DNA of 64,000 bases, taken from Odontocerum albicorne. Lineage: Eukaryota; Arthropoda; Insecta; Trichoptera; Odontoceridae. The DNA lies in contig OX463862.1 of NCBI GenBank assembly GCA_949825065.1, positions 20,689,071-20,753,070 of the forward strand, read 5' to 3'. Every line of letters begins with the position of its first letter. Within the stretch, counting starts at the first letter, position 1. Position numbers and translations under genes: made by a program. A model generated the notes under the pieces. The model worked only from the letters and a program-made list of their open reading frames with translations, made no database searches and was not told the origin of the DNA. Positions 20,636-33,800 of this stretch are shown one piece after another.

Positions 20636-21588
20636 CGAGGCGTATCCAGAAAGTAAGTGTACTGAGGATGTCACGACCGGATGGATTTTATTTTCGACAT
20701 GTTGGCTACACTTCCGTGTAGCCTGACCCTTCCCCTCCGCAACGAGACATGTTCGAGGTCAGTACGTTGAGAAGTGTCGACGCGACAACACGTTTCGTGA
20801 AAAATGTCAACCCAATCTCCCGCCAAGTGCAAAATTTTGTAAAAAGGCAAGAGTTTTTGAGGCGCTGCAAACTCCATGGAGATGAATTTCTCCGCTCCAT
20901 CGTTACTGGAGATGAAACTTGGGTTGCAAACTACACGCCTGATACCAAAAGGCAGTCTCAACAGTGGCGTCACACCTCTTCACCCTCCGCCAAAAAGTTC
21001 AAAACCACAATTTCAGCCAAGAAAATCATGGCATCCGTGTTTTGGGACTGTCAAGGCATAATTTTAATTGAATATATGCCTCAAGGGGAGACCATCAACT
21101 CTGCAAGATATTGTGAGACCCTAAAAAAATTGCGGAGGGCGATTCAGAACAAGAGGAGAGGTATGCTGACAAAGGGAGTCTGCCTGCTGCATGACAATGC
21201 CAGACCACACACGGCCAACGCCACGAAGGAACTGCTCGCCTCGTTTAAATGGGATGTCCTGAACCATCTCGCGCATTTCCCTGACCTAGCACCTTCAGAT
21301 TACTATCTCTTCACCTCCCTGAAGCTGTACATGGGTGGAAAAAGGTTTTGAACCGACGAGGAGCTAAAGGAGGAGGTGGAGAAGTGGACGGAGGGGTTGG
21401 CGGGAAACTACTTCGATGAAGGCATCAAAAAGTTGATACCCCGCTTCACCACCTGCATTGAGAGGAATGGCGACTATGTCGAAAAATAGCTTACATATGT
21501 ACTACGGTAACCACGTAATTTTTTTGTTTAAATAAAAAAAATTGTAACCTACAAAAATTCAGTACACTTACTTTCTGGATATGCCTCG
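20636..21588 (+). mobile_element. Internally deleted mariner element, copy B
   Basis: 953 bp flanked by TA at 20634-20635 and 21589-21590, with the same inverted termini as 7332-8280. It is the reverse-orientation partner of copy A and lacks the same N-terminal segment, joining tgttggctacacttccgtgt... to the catalytic half. Confidence 0.95.
20749..21489 (+). pseudogene. mariner transposase lacking its N-terminus (copy B)
   Basis: An open frame from 20749 runs through VTGDETW, HDNARPH and DLAPSDYYLF (DD34D core) to a TGA at 21349-21351, then continues in frame as TDEELKEEVEKWTEGLAGNY to TAG at 21487-21489. The helix-turn-helix domain is absent and one internal stop is present, so it should not transpose by itself. 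Confidence 0.9.
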
Positions 21589-21654
21589 TACAACTTATAT
21601 ATTATAAAGCAAAGATTCATTAATTACTGGAAAAAATATTGGATTCAGAGATGC

Positions 21655-22150
21655 GTTTGCTAACAAGCAAACCTAGGCATTTGCCATGGGGCGCCAAGTC
21701 AAAGGAGGCGCGCAAAGTTTCATAAATATAATATGAAAATATTTACACATACAGGATTTATTGACATCGATGCATAGACGTAAACTGTAGTGTAGGGGTA
21801 GCCAACCTTTTTGGGTTGTGTGCCATAACTTATATTTTTTTAATTAATAGGCACATAAAAATTTGAAAACAAGACAACGTGCTCCTAAGTCCAGTTTTTT
21901 ACTATCAACGCTAACATATACTCTTAATTACTAAAAAATATTATGTCATGAATTAATTACATAAATGTAAAATAAAATAGGTACACAGTAAGTTCTCATA
22001 GGTAATACAATTAGAATAATAATTGCATAATTTATATAGCGCTGTTTCGTATTTTTTTCATGACTCACTATCACTCAAAGAGCTCTTTGTCATGTATACC
22101 TTAAGCTTGCTAATAATGGCTGCTCCAAAGCGCCACCAAAGGATATTTTA
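21655..22150 (+). repeat. Repeat family D copy 2 and a hAT-like fragment
   Basis: 21655-21740 matches family D. From 21795, gtaggggtagccaacctttttggg resembles the CAGGGGTnGnCAACCT ends of hAT elements, and the following 100 bp resemble 51090-51230. No coding. Confidence 0.45.
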
Positions 22151-22156
22151 GGTATA

Positions 22157-23318
22157 CAGTGGAACCTCTCATAACGAGCACCTCTCATAACGAGTAATTC
22201 GCATAACGAGCTAAACAGATTGTGAAAAAAATGCTCCCTTAACGAGCGGCATTTCACATAACGAGTGATGCAGAAAGGGGAAGTCCCATCTTCACGTCAC
22301 TCACTTGTGAGCCGGGACTTCCGCGCCAGTGCGTCAGTCTCTGGTTACCACTCGTTCCGCTAGCAAGTTAGTATCACATGTGATCACACATTTTTCCAAA
22401 CTTGTGTTCAGACATTCTTTGTAATTTTTTTTGTGCAGTTTAATAACCCTTGCAAAAATGTCCCTGAAGAAAAAGCCACAAGAAGACAACCATAAGAGAA
22501 TAAAAGTAACTGTAGAAATGAAACGTAAAATCATTGAAAAGCGAGAACGAGGTGTGAGCGTGGCTGATCTAGCGCGCACATACAATCGGTCTATATCAAC
22601 GATTTGCTCTATCCTCAAGAACAAGGACAAAATTAAGAAGATAGATGCTTCAAAGGGAGTGTCAAGAATGTCTACGAAACGGTTACCTATTCTTGATGAT
22701 GTTGAAAGGTTGCTTCTCATATGGATAAACGAAAAGTAATTGCAAGGCGATACTATTAACGAAAACATCATTTGTGAGAATGCGAAAGTTATTTTCGCCG
22801 ACCTCGTTAAGAAAACGCCAGGATCATCAACTGCCGAAAAAGAAGTACAATTTAAGGGAAGTCATGGATGGTTCGAGAAATTTAAGAGAAGAACCGGCAT
22901 CCACAGCGTTGTGAGGCATGGTGAAGCAGCAAGCTCTGACACAAAGGCAGCAGAGAACTTCATCAGCGACTATAAGAAGCTCGTAGATTCTGAGGGTTAC
23001 CGGATTTTACTTCTAGTAAAAAAGAATTAATTATTTGTCATAAATTCATAAATAAAAAACTAGTTATTTCGATTTTTTTATTGTTTTTTGCAAATCGAAA
23101 TCGCATTCCTGGTTGTTACGCTCCTTAACAATTTATAAGTATGTAATTTTATTTGAATAAACGTTCAAAATAAAAAAAATTGAGTATTTTTTTCGGCATG
23201 GAACGCATTATCGTATTTTACATTGATTTATATGGGAAAAATTGTTTCGCATAACGAGTGTTTCACATAACGAGTAAGATTCTGGAACGAATTATTCTCG
23301 TTATGAGAGGTTCCACTG
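22157..23318 (+). mobile_element. Tigger/pogo-like element with deleted catalytic domain
   Basis: 1162 bp between TA at 22155-22156 and 23319-23320. Inverted termini are cagtggaacctctcataacg and cgttatgagaggttccactg. The motif ataacgag recurs near both ends as in Tigger subterminal regions. Only the DNA-binding half of the transposase remains. Confidence 0.93.
22458..23030 (+). pseudogene. Tigger transposase DNA-binding region (CENP-B type HTH)
   Basis: Starting MSLKKKPQEDNHKRIKVTVE, residues about 20-60 form the Psq/CENP-B N-terminal helix-turn-helix (KRKIIEKRERGVSVADLART, ISTICSILKNKDKIK). After an in-frame TAA at 22737-22739 it continues with the second CENP-B-type domain (GSHGWFEKFKRRTGIHSVVR). 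It then ends at TAA 23028-23030 just before where the DDE domain should start. An internal deletion plus a stop inactivates it. Confidence 0.88.
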
Positions 23319-23696
23319 TACTCGATTTTATTAGCCCGGAATTACAGTGGAAAAAATTGTGACATAACCAGGAATTCACCCCTGAACCCTTGTTTCACCA
23401 GCCAAACCATTTAATCACTGAATCATGAGGGCCGACAATTTTTTACATATTTTTTATTGAATATAAATATATGATAACTCACATTATATGAGTGTCATAT
23501 TATTGTACATAAATACTTAAATAAATTAGTAATACTATTATTTTGGATTCATATTATGTACATGTAAAAAATAAAAAATATGTACCAATGTTGAATTTTC
23601 TTTATAATTTTTGTTTATGGTACATATAATATTATATTCCTATTACTTTGGGTCACATTTAAATTTTTTTTTAAATATTTTCATATAAATCTTTTT

Positions 23697-23830
23697 CGTG
23701 TCGGACACCTCCCTGGCCTACTTGGTAAGACGCTTGTTTCCCAGCCCGGAAGTTGCGGGTTCGATTCCCGTTGGAACCCAGATTATTTTAAATGTATTCC
23801 AGTCTGGTTTTCACTTCAGGACCCAGTACG
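23697..23830 (+). repeat. tRNA-derived SINE (family S1)
   Basis: Contains an A-box-like tggcctacttgg and B-box ggttcgattcc about 42 bp apart, followed by the family body ccagtctggttttcacttca. Other S1 copies: 12185-12345, 38618-38795, 57909-58010, 59414-59600. Confidence 0.75.
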
Positions 23831-24320
23831 GCAACGGTACAAATACTGTAAAATATGTGAATGGCTACCGCTCAATCTTCGGAGATTCCGGTTTGCTTCT
23901 TACGTTTTCGATGAAGAGATTCCTCTTTGGTAGGTAGAACTTTGTCGAAATAAAAACACAGTAGGCGTTCCAGCAGATGAGAAAATATTTTTTTCCATTT
24001 TACGTTCTTTGTATTCAGCTCATCGTTAATCGTAAACCCTTAGTTCGACCGTGTATGCCATCACGGCTTGCCAGCGCTACGCATACCACCCGCCGTCTGC
24101 GCGAAGGGGGTGTCCGATCATCTACACATATAGTGATTTCTTGCGAAGGCCACGTATAAGGAACATTTTATTACAATATATGCAGGTATTTAGTCACAAG
24201 CAATGGTAAAATACAGACGATACAACAATGTATAATAATAATTTCACAAACAATTTACAAAATAAATTTGTGACGCATACGTCCGGTACAGCCCTTTAAG
24301 ACATTTGTGGTTGTTTGGAA
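23831..24320 (+). repeat. Interspersed repeat family E, copy 1
   Basis: gtgaatggctaccgctcaat...gagattcctctttggtaggt...gaaataaaaacacag has relatives at 41560-41700 and 49590-49720. 24000-24290 (GC-richer, ending acgcatacgtccggtaca) has a partner at 49760-50045. Nature unknown. Confidence 0.5.
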
Positions 24321-25260
24321 GATATTGCCACATAGCAATAATCCCACTAGTGTAATACATTACAAATCTAGATTGTGTCAGTATTATTAAACAACTGATT
24401 TGAAGTATTTTTGTACAGTTTGTTTATAAGAACTATAAAACAGAGCTACAGAACTCTTGGAAAAATCTTCACATAAGTTTTACCAACAGTTTTCCTCTAC
24501 TATGCGTTGATTTAATAAATGGCAAAATTTGATATTTCATAAAAAGATTAAATTGGATTAAATACTTGACTTCTTACATGTTGCGGTGTTATAACCTTTT
24601 TATTCCATACCGATGTTGGTTATTTTTCATTCGCCTTTAGTTTTCAGGATAGGTAGATGAAAAATGCCGCCCAACATGAACTAAGTATATTTTATCCGTA
24701 ACGAAATTATATCGGGGTTTTTAGAGGGATATCTGATTCGTAGATGAAAAACACTAATAAGTAATTTATTTCACTAATACATAATTTAATAAGATTATTT
24801 CCTCGCGTTGATGATTACTGTTAAGAAAATATCTGTTTTTGACAGTACGTACGTATCAGCTCTTTAATGGTCCATTCATGAATGTTGTGTAATCAAGACA
24901 AGTGCCTTTTACCGATTCCGTATCTACCCTTGATTTTGTCTATTAGCCGTCCATTATATGACCCATTTTATGATATTTAAGAGCTCTCGTTCTATACCTG
25001 CTCAGTGTATAGAATGAGAGCTTTTAATAGAGCCTCGGCGATATCAAGAAATTCTGAATATCGTTTGATGTGTCCACATTATAAGCGTTTCTAACTTATT
25101 AAACAGGTCTATGTCTCAACACCATAATATAGAACATATCATAAGTAGCACTTAATCATGCGTTGCCCAAGTATAAGATTCAAGTTATCATTGCAAAAAA
25201 GTTCTTATCTTTAAAAAATCGTGTGTTAAATCAATTCGGTCTCAAGGTCACGAATAAGGA
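24321..25260. other. No gene recognised
   Basis: AT-rich sequence; an S1 SINE tail fragment at about 24297-24350 is the only recognisable piece. Confidence 0.4.
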
Positions 25261-25261
25261 A

Positions 25262-26040
25262 TTATTATTAGTGCAAACATTTTATATAATAAAGAAACAG
25301 TTCAAGTGGTCGTTAACGATAGACCTATAAATAACATTTGGTTTGCTGGTGATAGGCTAATTCTTGCTGAAAAATTAGATAACAAAGCATATTAGTAATT
25401 TGTATGGATTTAAAAATAACTTATCGAACCAACTTATTGATAGCTTAACAAACTATATATCATGTCCAAATCTATCAATTAATAGCAAACTTATACAACA
25501 TGCCAATCAATATAAATATTTGCAAATGTAGATAAATAAATAATGGATTTTTTCTCAAGAAATAAAGTCGTAGATATATAAAATGAGACTACTAACATTA
25601 ACATTAATATTTATATGATTCGCTGCTATATCTCTTAACTCTCCTCTATGGAATAGAGACGTGAACACTGAATCAGGAAGTATGTAGGATCAAGGTTTTT
25701 GAGATATGAATCTTAATTCCCTGGATGGATCGAGTTACAAATTTGGAAGTGCGTGTGCTTATGGATAAGAATCGAGAACTTTTAATGCTGTGAAGGTTCG
25801 CAAGATATATCTCAGACACATAATGTGAGGCATAACATAAATTATAATACAACTGATTATTCAAAAAAAAAAAGGCAAACGAGGTAGAGGAACACGCCGT
25901 ATCTTTTGACTTAAGAACTCAAGGGAAGGGCTAAGTACAGTTTTACTTATTTGTTCCGAGCTACAGTAAACGGCATAGAGATTGTCATGTGGCCAACCTC
26001 CGACAAGAGACAGCCCCTCTAGCAGAATAATATAATATTC
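25262..26040 (+). pseudogene. Degenerate LINE (RTE-like) RT remnant
   Basis: NDRPINNIWFAGDRLILAEK corresponds to the RT catalytic block (normally INNIRFADDTVL), with FAGD replacing FADD. Later pieces NAVKVRKIYLRHIM and CHVANLRQETAPLAE match the C-terminal end of the same LINE class. Many stops. Confidence 0.65.
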
Positions 26041-26194
26041 GCATAGTTACACAAAAAAAATAGGAACAATTAAATAAAAAGCGCATAGCATCACAATGCA
26101 CAATATTATAAAAAAATATAAAAAACAAAAAATCTCAACCAACGAGTGTGAAGAAAGGGGAGTTAAGGGCACGAGTTAAGAAAAAATATTGAGA

Positions 26195-26615
26195 GGTACT
26201 CTGGTGCATTATGGAGTACGCAGAGAAAATTTTGCAGCACTTTTCTACCACATATACTTCCTTCGCTTTCATCACATCCATACATTTTATCATATACTAC
26301 ATGTTTCTTTTACTCCTAGCCTTTTCTTCCATCAAAATTCCATTATTTTGGTCCAACATAAATTTATCGATCATTCTCTCCACCACGATTTCCTTTTATG
26401 TCATCACACATCAGTTCAACATGTCCAAACCACCTGCACACTCTTTTTTTCTTAACACTTCAGATTTCAGTTCATATTTTTCTTAATGAACGTTCACATT
26501 TCTTATTGTCATACATCGACACACCATATATTTTCTCAATGCATGCATTTTTACAGCATTTACTAGGTTCCGTTAATTACATTTCCATGTCCACATTTTA
26601 CGTCCATAAATCAAG
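26195..26615 (-). pseudogene. LINE remnant upstream of DIPK2-like copy 2
   Basis: The plus strand atgtccaaaccacctgcaca and surrounding pyrimidine-rich text is the antisense of the HVxRM...W FGH block of LINE ORF ends seen at 58490-58530. No intact frame. Confidence 0.45.
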
Positions 26616-27196
26616 TTAGCAGAAATGAACTGTTGTTAACCATTATATTAACAAATCTCGACATGATCTGGTTTGTATATATGTCTTTTAGTGCCCCATT
26701 AACTATTGAGACGCATCAGTTTTTAGCTTACATTTATCGTTAATATTTTTTTTGTGTTCTGTCATACACCGACACACCACTTGATAAATTAAATTCGTAT
26801 GCATTGTATTTATTATAACAGAATTTCATACATAATATAAAATGTATATTTTATAAAAAAAAATCTCGCGATATGTGATACCCAGCTTGGTTGTTTTTCT
26901 GAGAACGGTCCTGTTTGGCTGTTGACAGGTAAAATAGATGCGCGCGCTCTGTTTTTATACTTCTGCGAAGCTGTCAGGCGCTGGGAAACATGTACTATTT
27001 TAAGTGTACACTCGAGGATATTTAATATTTGTTTAAATATTTCGCCATACCCACAAGTTTTTTAAAAATTGCGTTGCAAATTGTGCCAAAATAATCGCTA
27101 CACTATATCGTTTTTATTATATTACTTATAAACTTTATACTAACCAACACTTACCGGCAAGTTTTTAATAAAAATAGACTTTTTAAAACGCGTCTT

Positions 27197-27835
27197 ATGA
27201 TCGTTTTTAAGATGCAAAACTTTTTGATTTCGCTGCCGAAAGTGAGGTGTAAGTTTTCGCGTCGGATAAAACTATGTTTATTAGGCATTTGCATAGTTTT
27301 CCTGATAAATTTTGCTGTTTGTTTATATTTTGTGTATTACTGGCAAACTTGGACGAAGGCGGATTTCTTGTTGGAAGATCAGAAATGTCCAGTTTGCTAC
27401 GGAGTTGATCGTTGTCCTGAGTTTTATTCTAGAAAGATATTTATTTACAATAATTTTGAAGATTTTTATTATAATTATGTTAATGTAAAAAATGTATATA
27501 GAGGATACTTGAATAGTATCGGAACGATTTTCATAAAGAAACTTGGTCATAATTCTGAATTGAAAAAATTAGATGAAAAAGCCTGCAATAGAATCAATTC
27601 TAAGGGAGAGTGTAAATTTAACGATATAACGAAATTGAATTTAACTGTTGATTTTACAAAACTTGTGGAATATCAGCCAGGAATGACAGAATCCAAATCA
27701 TTGGTGGTGTGCCCTGATCCCAAAGGAATATATGCATTTACGGAGAATTTTGCTAATGAACTGTACCAGAAGGAAGTTGCTGATGCCAATGTTTGGACTA
27801 TTTTGAATTTAAATGCTGAACCAATTCTTTTGAAG
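27197..27835 (+). CDS. DIPK2: DIPK2-like copy 2, exon 1
   Basis: Codes the signal-anchor, the CPVCYGVDRC motif and the N lobe, ending AAG|GTAGGT in phase 0. Protein identity to copy 1 in this exon is only about half, in contrast to exon 3. Confidence 0.9.
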
Positions 27836-30800
27836 GTAGGTCTTGCTGTAGTTTCTAGTTTGGATTAAAAAAAATATTATCAACTATTTTATTACAATGT
27901 ACTGTATTTTATCGACAATTAAAAATGGTTACAAAAATAATACTCAAATTTTTATTTTTTGTCAGAAAAACTTATAAATTTTTCATGAATCATGTACAAA
28001 AATATATAGAAGTGAAGTACGTGTAGCGTGTGTCCTAGTAGGACGTGCTGATGATGTTGATGTTGACATCGCTATATTCGTTTTAGTCGAATTCTGTGTT
28101 CCTTTTCGTTCGGGGTCACCAATTAAGCGTGATACTTAACTTGATACGTCGTGATGATTTTGATATGTCTTGTATTTAAAATAAATACAAAACTCAGGAA
28201 TGCGGATAAAAGTGAGAGTAAATAATCAATGAATGGTCGAGTGAATAATAATGTTTATTTGTCTACAAGTAGGTATTTTATAGTTGTGCGTGAATGCGCA
28301 TGCGATATATACTTTGTCTCACTCCTGCGCGTGCCCTAGTATAGCGGGTAGGATATTTATTTGCCGAAACGGCGAGACAAAGCGATGCGCTCTCCCTCTA
28401 CCGTGGAATGCCGCGTAAAATATATTTGCGAGTACACATTGTTGACGTTTCTGGTATGTGACAATTGTAGATGTCCAGAGGTTGATTCATCGGTCGTTGA
28501 CCCTGTATGTTTGACAATTTATTTAGGGACGTAGGTATTCCCTACATACGCATACATATGTATACCAAATAACAAATACATAAAATAAGACTTGAGTCAG
28601 ATTAAGGTTCATGCATTAAAAGGCAGTAATTTACTAAAAGGTAGAAAAAATAATAAAGGGTCTTTCAAATTGAGCGGTTTTTTAAATTAAAATATTTGAA
28701 ATTCTTGAATAAAACACACAATTTTCTTTGATTTCAAAAAACTATTTATTGGTCATTGAAGTATAATGTATGACATTTAAACACAAAAAAACAATATCCA
28801 CCAAATGTCCACCCCTTGCAGCTCCACAGATGTCCACTCTTTTGTCAAAATTTTCGATGACATTTTGGCATAATTGCGGTTCTAGCCCACCAATAATGCG
28901 AATAATTTCATCCTTCAGCTCAGGAATTGATCGGGGGTCATTGTTATAGACCTGGCTTTTGACGTAATCCCAGAGAAAATAGTCCCAACGGTGTCAGATC
29001 ACATGATTTTGATGGCCAATTAACATCACCGTTTCCGGAGATTACAATACATAAAATAATTCTCAATTTGAACGCGTATACGATTCCATTTTTATAAATG
29101 TCATACATTACACTTCTCAAATGTCACAAGGCCCAGGCAAGTTCGCGATGCCATCTGTGTTTTATCCAAGAATAAAAAAAATGCTTAATTCGAAAGACCC
29201 TTTATAAGAAAATTGATCCACTCCAATATCAAAGCACACCAAAACTTCAATGTATTTACAGATATCTTGAAAAGTTTGAGATAGAAAGCCAACGAAAGAA
29301 TTTTTTTTTCTTATCTGATATCTGTTAACATTTTTTTTTTTCAGTTCTTAAATGACGATAAAAGAGCTTGGCCTGTAGCTAAATATTATGGAGCATGTGG
29401 TCGGGTAGCTTTTGTAAGTTCCGAGGGTTATAGGGTACAGTTTGGTAACAATTGGCTGAGGAGAATACATTTTTCCATTGACTTGCTGGAAATTGCTGAT
29501 AAGTTCACTTTTGCGCACGATCGTTTCAGGTACTTGGTTTAAATAAATAATAGATTTATGATAGCAATATATTGGGTTGTCTGGAAAGTTATTTTGTATA
29601 TCAGGTCTGTAAATATGAAACCGGATTTTTTAAATAGAAAATACACATTTATTGTATGAAAATGGTAAAAAATGTTTTATTCAAAGTATTGCCCATCGCT
29701 AGCTACACATTTTTCCCATTTCTCTGGCAATTTGTGGATGCTACGCCAAAAAAACTGTTGCTCTTTTGTGGCAAATCAATCATCGAGCCATTTTCGTAAG
29801 AAGTGAAGCGCTGTTCAGCAAGTGCGTGTCCCATCAATCCAAATAAGCAGTAATTGGATGGAGCCAAGTCTGGTGAGTAAGCCGCATGCGAAAGTATTTG
29901 CCAACTAAACGCCTCAATCGTTTCCTTGACCAGTTTTGCTGTGTGTGATGGTGCATTATCATGAAGCAAAATCACTTTGTGTTGCCTCTTTTGATAGTCT
30001 GGTACCCAATGCTTGGTTGAAATCCATCATTGTTGTCGGTAGCATTCCAGGCGTCATCCTCATCCAACAATGCTTGCAATTCGGCGTCTTCAAACTTTTT
30101 CGGTGGTCTTCCACGTTCTTCTTTCTCACGTCAAAATCGCCACTTTTGAATTTTTTAAACCACTCAAAGCACTGTGACAAACCAAGAGCATGCTCACCGT
30201 AAGCTTCGACAAGCATTCGATGCGATTCTGCAGCAGTTTTCTTCAAATGGTAACAGAAAATCAATGCTGTCCGCAAATCGTAGTTTTCAGGCACAAAAAC
30301 GGACATGTTCAACGCTATGAAAACATATGTATTGTAATAAACTTGTATTGTTGTGAGTTAAAAGTCTTTGACAAATGTAAACAGAAGAAAAAGGCGCGAA
30401 TGACGCGGTTTGACAGTTACTACATTGACAACTAGAGCCATCTATGAGCAAATTCCGGTTTCATATTTACAGACCTGGTGTTTACGTCAAATTTAAATGC
30501 AAAATTTTACCGAATGTTCAGTAATCCCTTGTGTCATAGAATGCTGGATATTCTTGATCAAACACTTGATTGATTTGGTCGTTATCAGTGTTAATCGGCC
30601 TTCCAGAGTGGACACCATCTTCGACTGTCATCACCATAACATAATTATTTAAAACAAATTTGACACACCCAATGCTTACTGCATCATTGTCATACATTTT
30701 ATATATCGTTTTTTGATTGCATTGTTTCCTTTGTGATAAAAAAGGATCAAGCACTGAAAATACATCTTAATTGGTTGTATCTTAAAAATGAAGCCCAACA

Positions 30801-33800
30801 CGGCACTCATGGTAATATATGTTCTTTTAAAACCAAGATCGAGCGACAACTGAGTTTTTCTATTCCTAGGTCCACCTTTTAAGGTCAGAAAAAATTATGC
30901 CTACTTCATAAAAATGAAGACTACTTCTATTGTCTTATTATTTTAGGTTTTATTTAACGGATATCACTTTGGACAACTTTGCTCTTGAAAATCATTATGG
31001 TGAAGCTACTGGTCCTAAAATAATTGACTTGGAGAATGTGATTGTTGTGGATAAGATGTCGGAGAAGGTGCCAGTGGATTGGAAGAAGACAAATCACACA
31101 AGTGAAGTTATTCCCTGTGAGGGATGCTTTGCCTTCTCAACGGAGAAGATCTGCGGACACTTTCTCAGTGACCATAACCACTATAGCATCTGCAAGCTGC
31201 TGCAGGATGAGATTTTGATTGATATACCCAAGTTCATTTTGCAGGTAATTTTTTTACATCTTTTATGTATACATTTTTTATTTTACGAAACATTAAGTTT
31301 TTATAGTTTTATAGTCAACATCTTGAATTTTGAAGAATTAACGCATCAGGGTAATTAATTAATTATCCAACCATCTTGTCCCATAGTTTCAATTCTAGAT
31401 ATTTTTATTTGAACAAAGAATAAGGTATCGAGAAATCATGGCCTTGAGTTGGAGTGTCCGTAATACCACACGCACCACTCTTAAATGGTCATGCTGAGAG
31501 GGAATTTTCAAAATATTATTTCACCCTGAAAAATTTATGCTTTTCTGCTTTCTTTGAAAGGTCTTATGATTATTATTAAGAATTGCCCTACTAGTCCACG
31601 GAGTTTCCTTTTATACTTTCTATCACCATGACTTTTCCACCATCATTTCGTCAAAAGTTTCTTAACGTTTTAGCCTTAAGTTTAATGTTTTTTGATTCAT
31701 CAGTCGTTGCTTTTGCTGGTAATATGCTCAGCTTACTTTGCCTAAAATGCCTTTTATTTAAGAGCTGAAGTGATTTTTATCGTGTTTCGAGTCGTTTCTT
31801 CTACTTCTCTTAAGAGAGACCTATGGTCTGTTATCATCAGGACTGCCTCTCCTGAGATACTAACTCTCAGCTATTCTCCCATATTTTTGGACGTTTTTCT
31901 GGGGGGTAGCAGGTATTCCATGAATTGTTACGTAGAGATCTTTTGTGTTATGCATTCTTTCGCAATGCCTCTGAGGGTTTTCAATTTTATTTGTTTTGAA
32001 CTTCATTTTTGTTTTTGTTGTATCTTCTCTAGACTCTATTACACAAACCATGATCATTCTTTGTTGTAGTATTGGATGTTAACACATAAGTTGTGTCCGT
32101 TTTTTTCCAAATGAAGAGAACAAGAGGACACAACAAAAAAAAATTACAACAAATTAGTCAATAATCTATTCTGCTTCATTATTTTACAACAAATTAGTCA
32201 ATAATGTATTCTCCTTCATTATTTTACAACAAATTAGTCAATAATGTATTCACCTTCATTATTTACAACTTCTTGCCAACGTTCTACAAGTTTTTCAATG
32301 CCTGCGTGATAAAAACCCTTCGGTCTTGACTTGAGGAATTGGTCCAACCATGTCCTCAATTCGACATCATTATTGAAGGAAAAACCATCGACGAGCTGTC
32401 CTTTCATTCATAGCATCTTCACCGTACACTTTTCAAATATCGCGAGCAGCTTTATTCCCTCGATTGAACGCGAACAGAAGGAGGTGTCGAAAATGCTCCC
32501 TTTCATCTACTTGACATTCCATTTTGAAAGCTTGTAATCAAATAAAATAATATATACGAGGGCGGTCCGATAAGTACTTAGCCTCACCGCCCGATGGCAC
32601 CACTATCGCAAGAGCAATTTTTTATGGCGTAGTACATTCTCGTTGACAGGTACTGTCAAAATTTCAGCCGAATCGGATGCGTAGTTTTGTTTTGACCGCG
32701 TGTGGAAGCGAGCGTGTCCGCGGATTTGAGAAAAATGGAAAAAGAGCAATATCGGTCGGTGATTCGATTCTTGTTTTTGAAAGGGAAATCGCGCAGCGAA
32801 ATCAAAGAGCGCTTGGATGCTGTGTACGGTGACTCTTCTCCTTCGATGGCGACCGTCAAAAATTGGTTTAACGAGTTTCAACATGGTCGCACGTCGGTTT
32901 TTGATGAGCCACGCCCAGGTGCCCCGAAAACGGCTACCACGGAGGATAACGTGACAAAAATCCACAATCTCGTATTGGCAGACCGCCGATTGAAGGTGCG
33001 CGAGATAGCTGAGACAGTAGGCATCTCAAAAGACCGCGTGGGTCATATCCTCCATGAAGTATTGGGCATGAGAAAGCTATCGGCGCGATGGGTGCCGCGT
33101 TTGCTCACTCCGGACAACAAGCGCAACCGTGAGACCACTTCAGAGCAGTGTTTGACGATGTTTAAGCGCAATCCGAAGGAAATTCTGCGTCGTTTCGTGA
33201 CCGTCGACGAAACATGGATACACTGGTACACACCCGAGACCAAGGAACAGTCGAAACAGTGGACTTCACCCGGCGAACGTGCTCCGAAGAAGGCGAAGAC
33301 TGTCCTATCGGCCGGAAAGGTGATGGCCACCGTTTTCTGGGATTCAAAAGGTGTGATCTACATTGACTTCCTGGAGAAGGGCAAAACGGTCACAGGGCTC
33401 TATTATACCGAATTATTGGGCCGATTCGACGCCGAATTGCAGAAAAAACGGCCCCATTTGGCGAAGAAAAAAGTGCTCTTCCATCATGACAACGCACCGG
33501 CTCACACCTCCGCCGTCGCCACGGCCAAATTGGTAGAATTAGGCTACGAACTGCTGCCCCATCCACCGTATTTGGCCCCGTGCGACTTCTTTTTGTTTCC
33601 AAATTTGAAAAAGTAACTCGCCGGGCAGAAATTTGAGTCGAATGAGGAGGTTATCGCCGCCACGGAGGCCTACTTTGCAGACCTCCAGAAAACGTATTTT
33701 TCAGACGAGTTAAAGAAGTTGGAGCATCGCTGGGTCAAGTGTATCGAACTCAAAGGAGATTACGTTGAGAAATAAATTGCCACTTTTCCAACAAATTTTG

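Noticed and set aside
22334..22771. 145-codon minus-strand frame at the Tigger element
   Set aside because: It covers the inverted terminus and the antisense of the CENP-B-type region; the plus strand gives clear Tigger motifs.
23697..23781. Genuine tRNA gene
   Set aside because: A- and B-boxes are present, but the same head plus body recurs at several sites and no cloverleaf could be closed, so it is a SINE.
26211..26486. Plus-strand 91-codon hydrophobic frame upstream of copy 2
   Set aside because: Pyrimidine-rich antisense of LINE sequence; similar text recurs at 1440 and 2430.
30190..30435. Plus-strand open frames overlapping the deleted Mos1-like element
   Set aside because: They are antisense shadows of the transposase remnant read on the minus strand.
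33043..33602. Minus-strand frames over the inner mariner
   Set aside because: Antisense shadows of the GC-richer transposase; no motif of their own.
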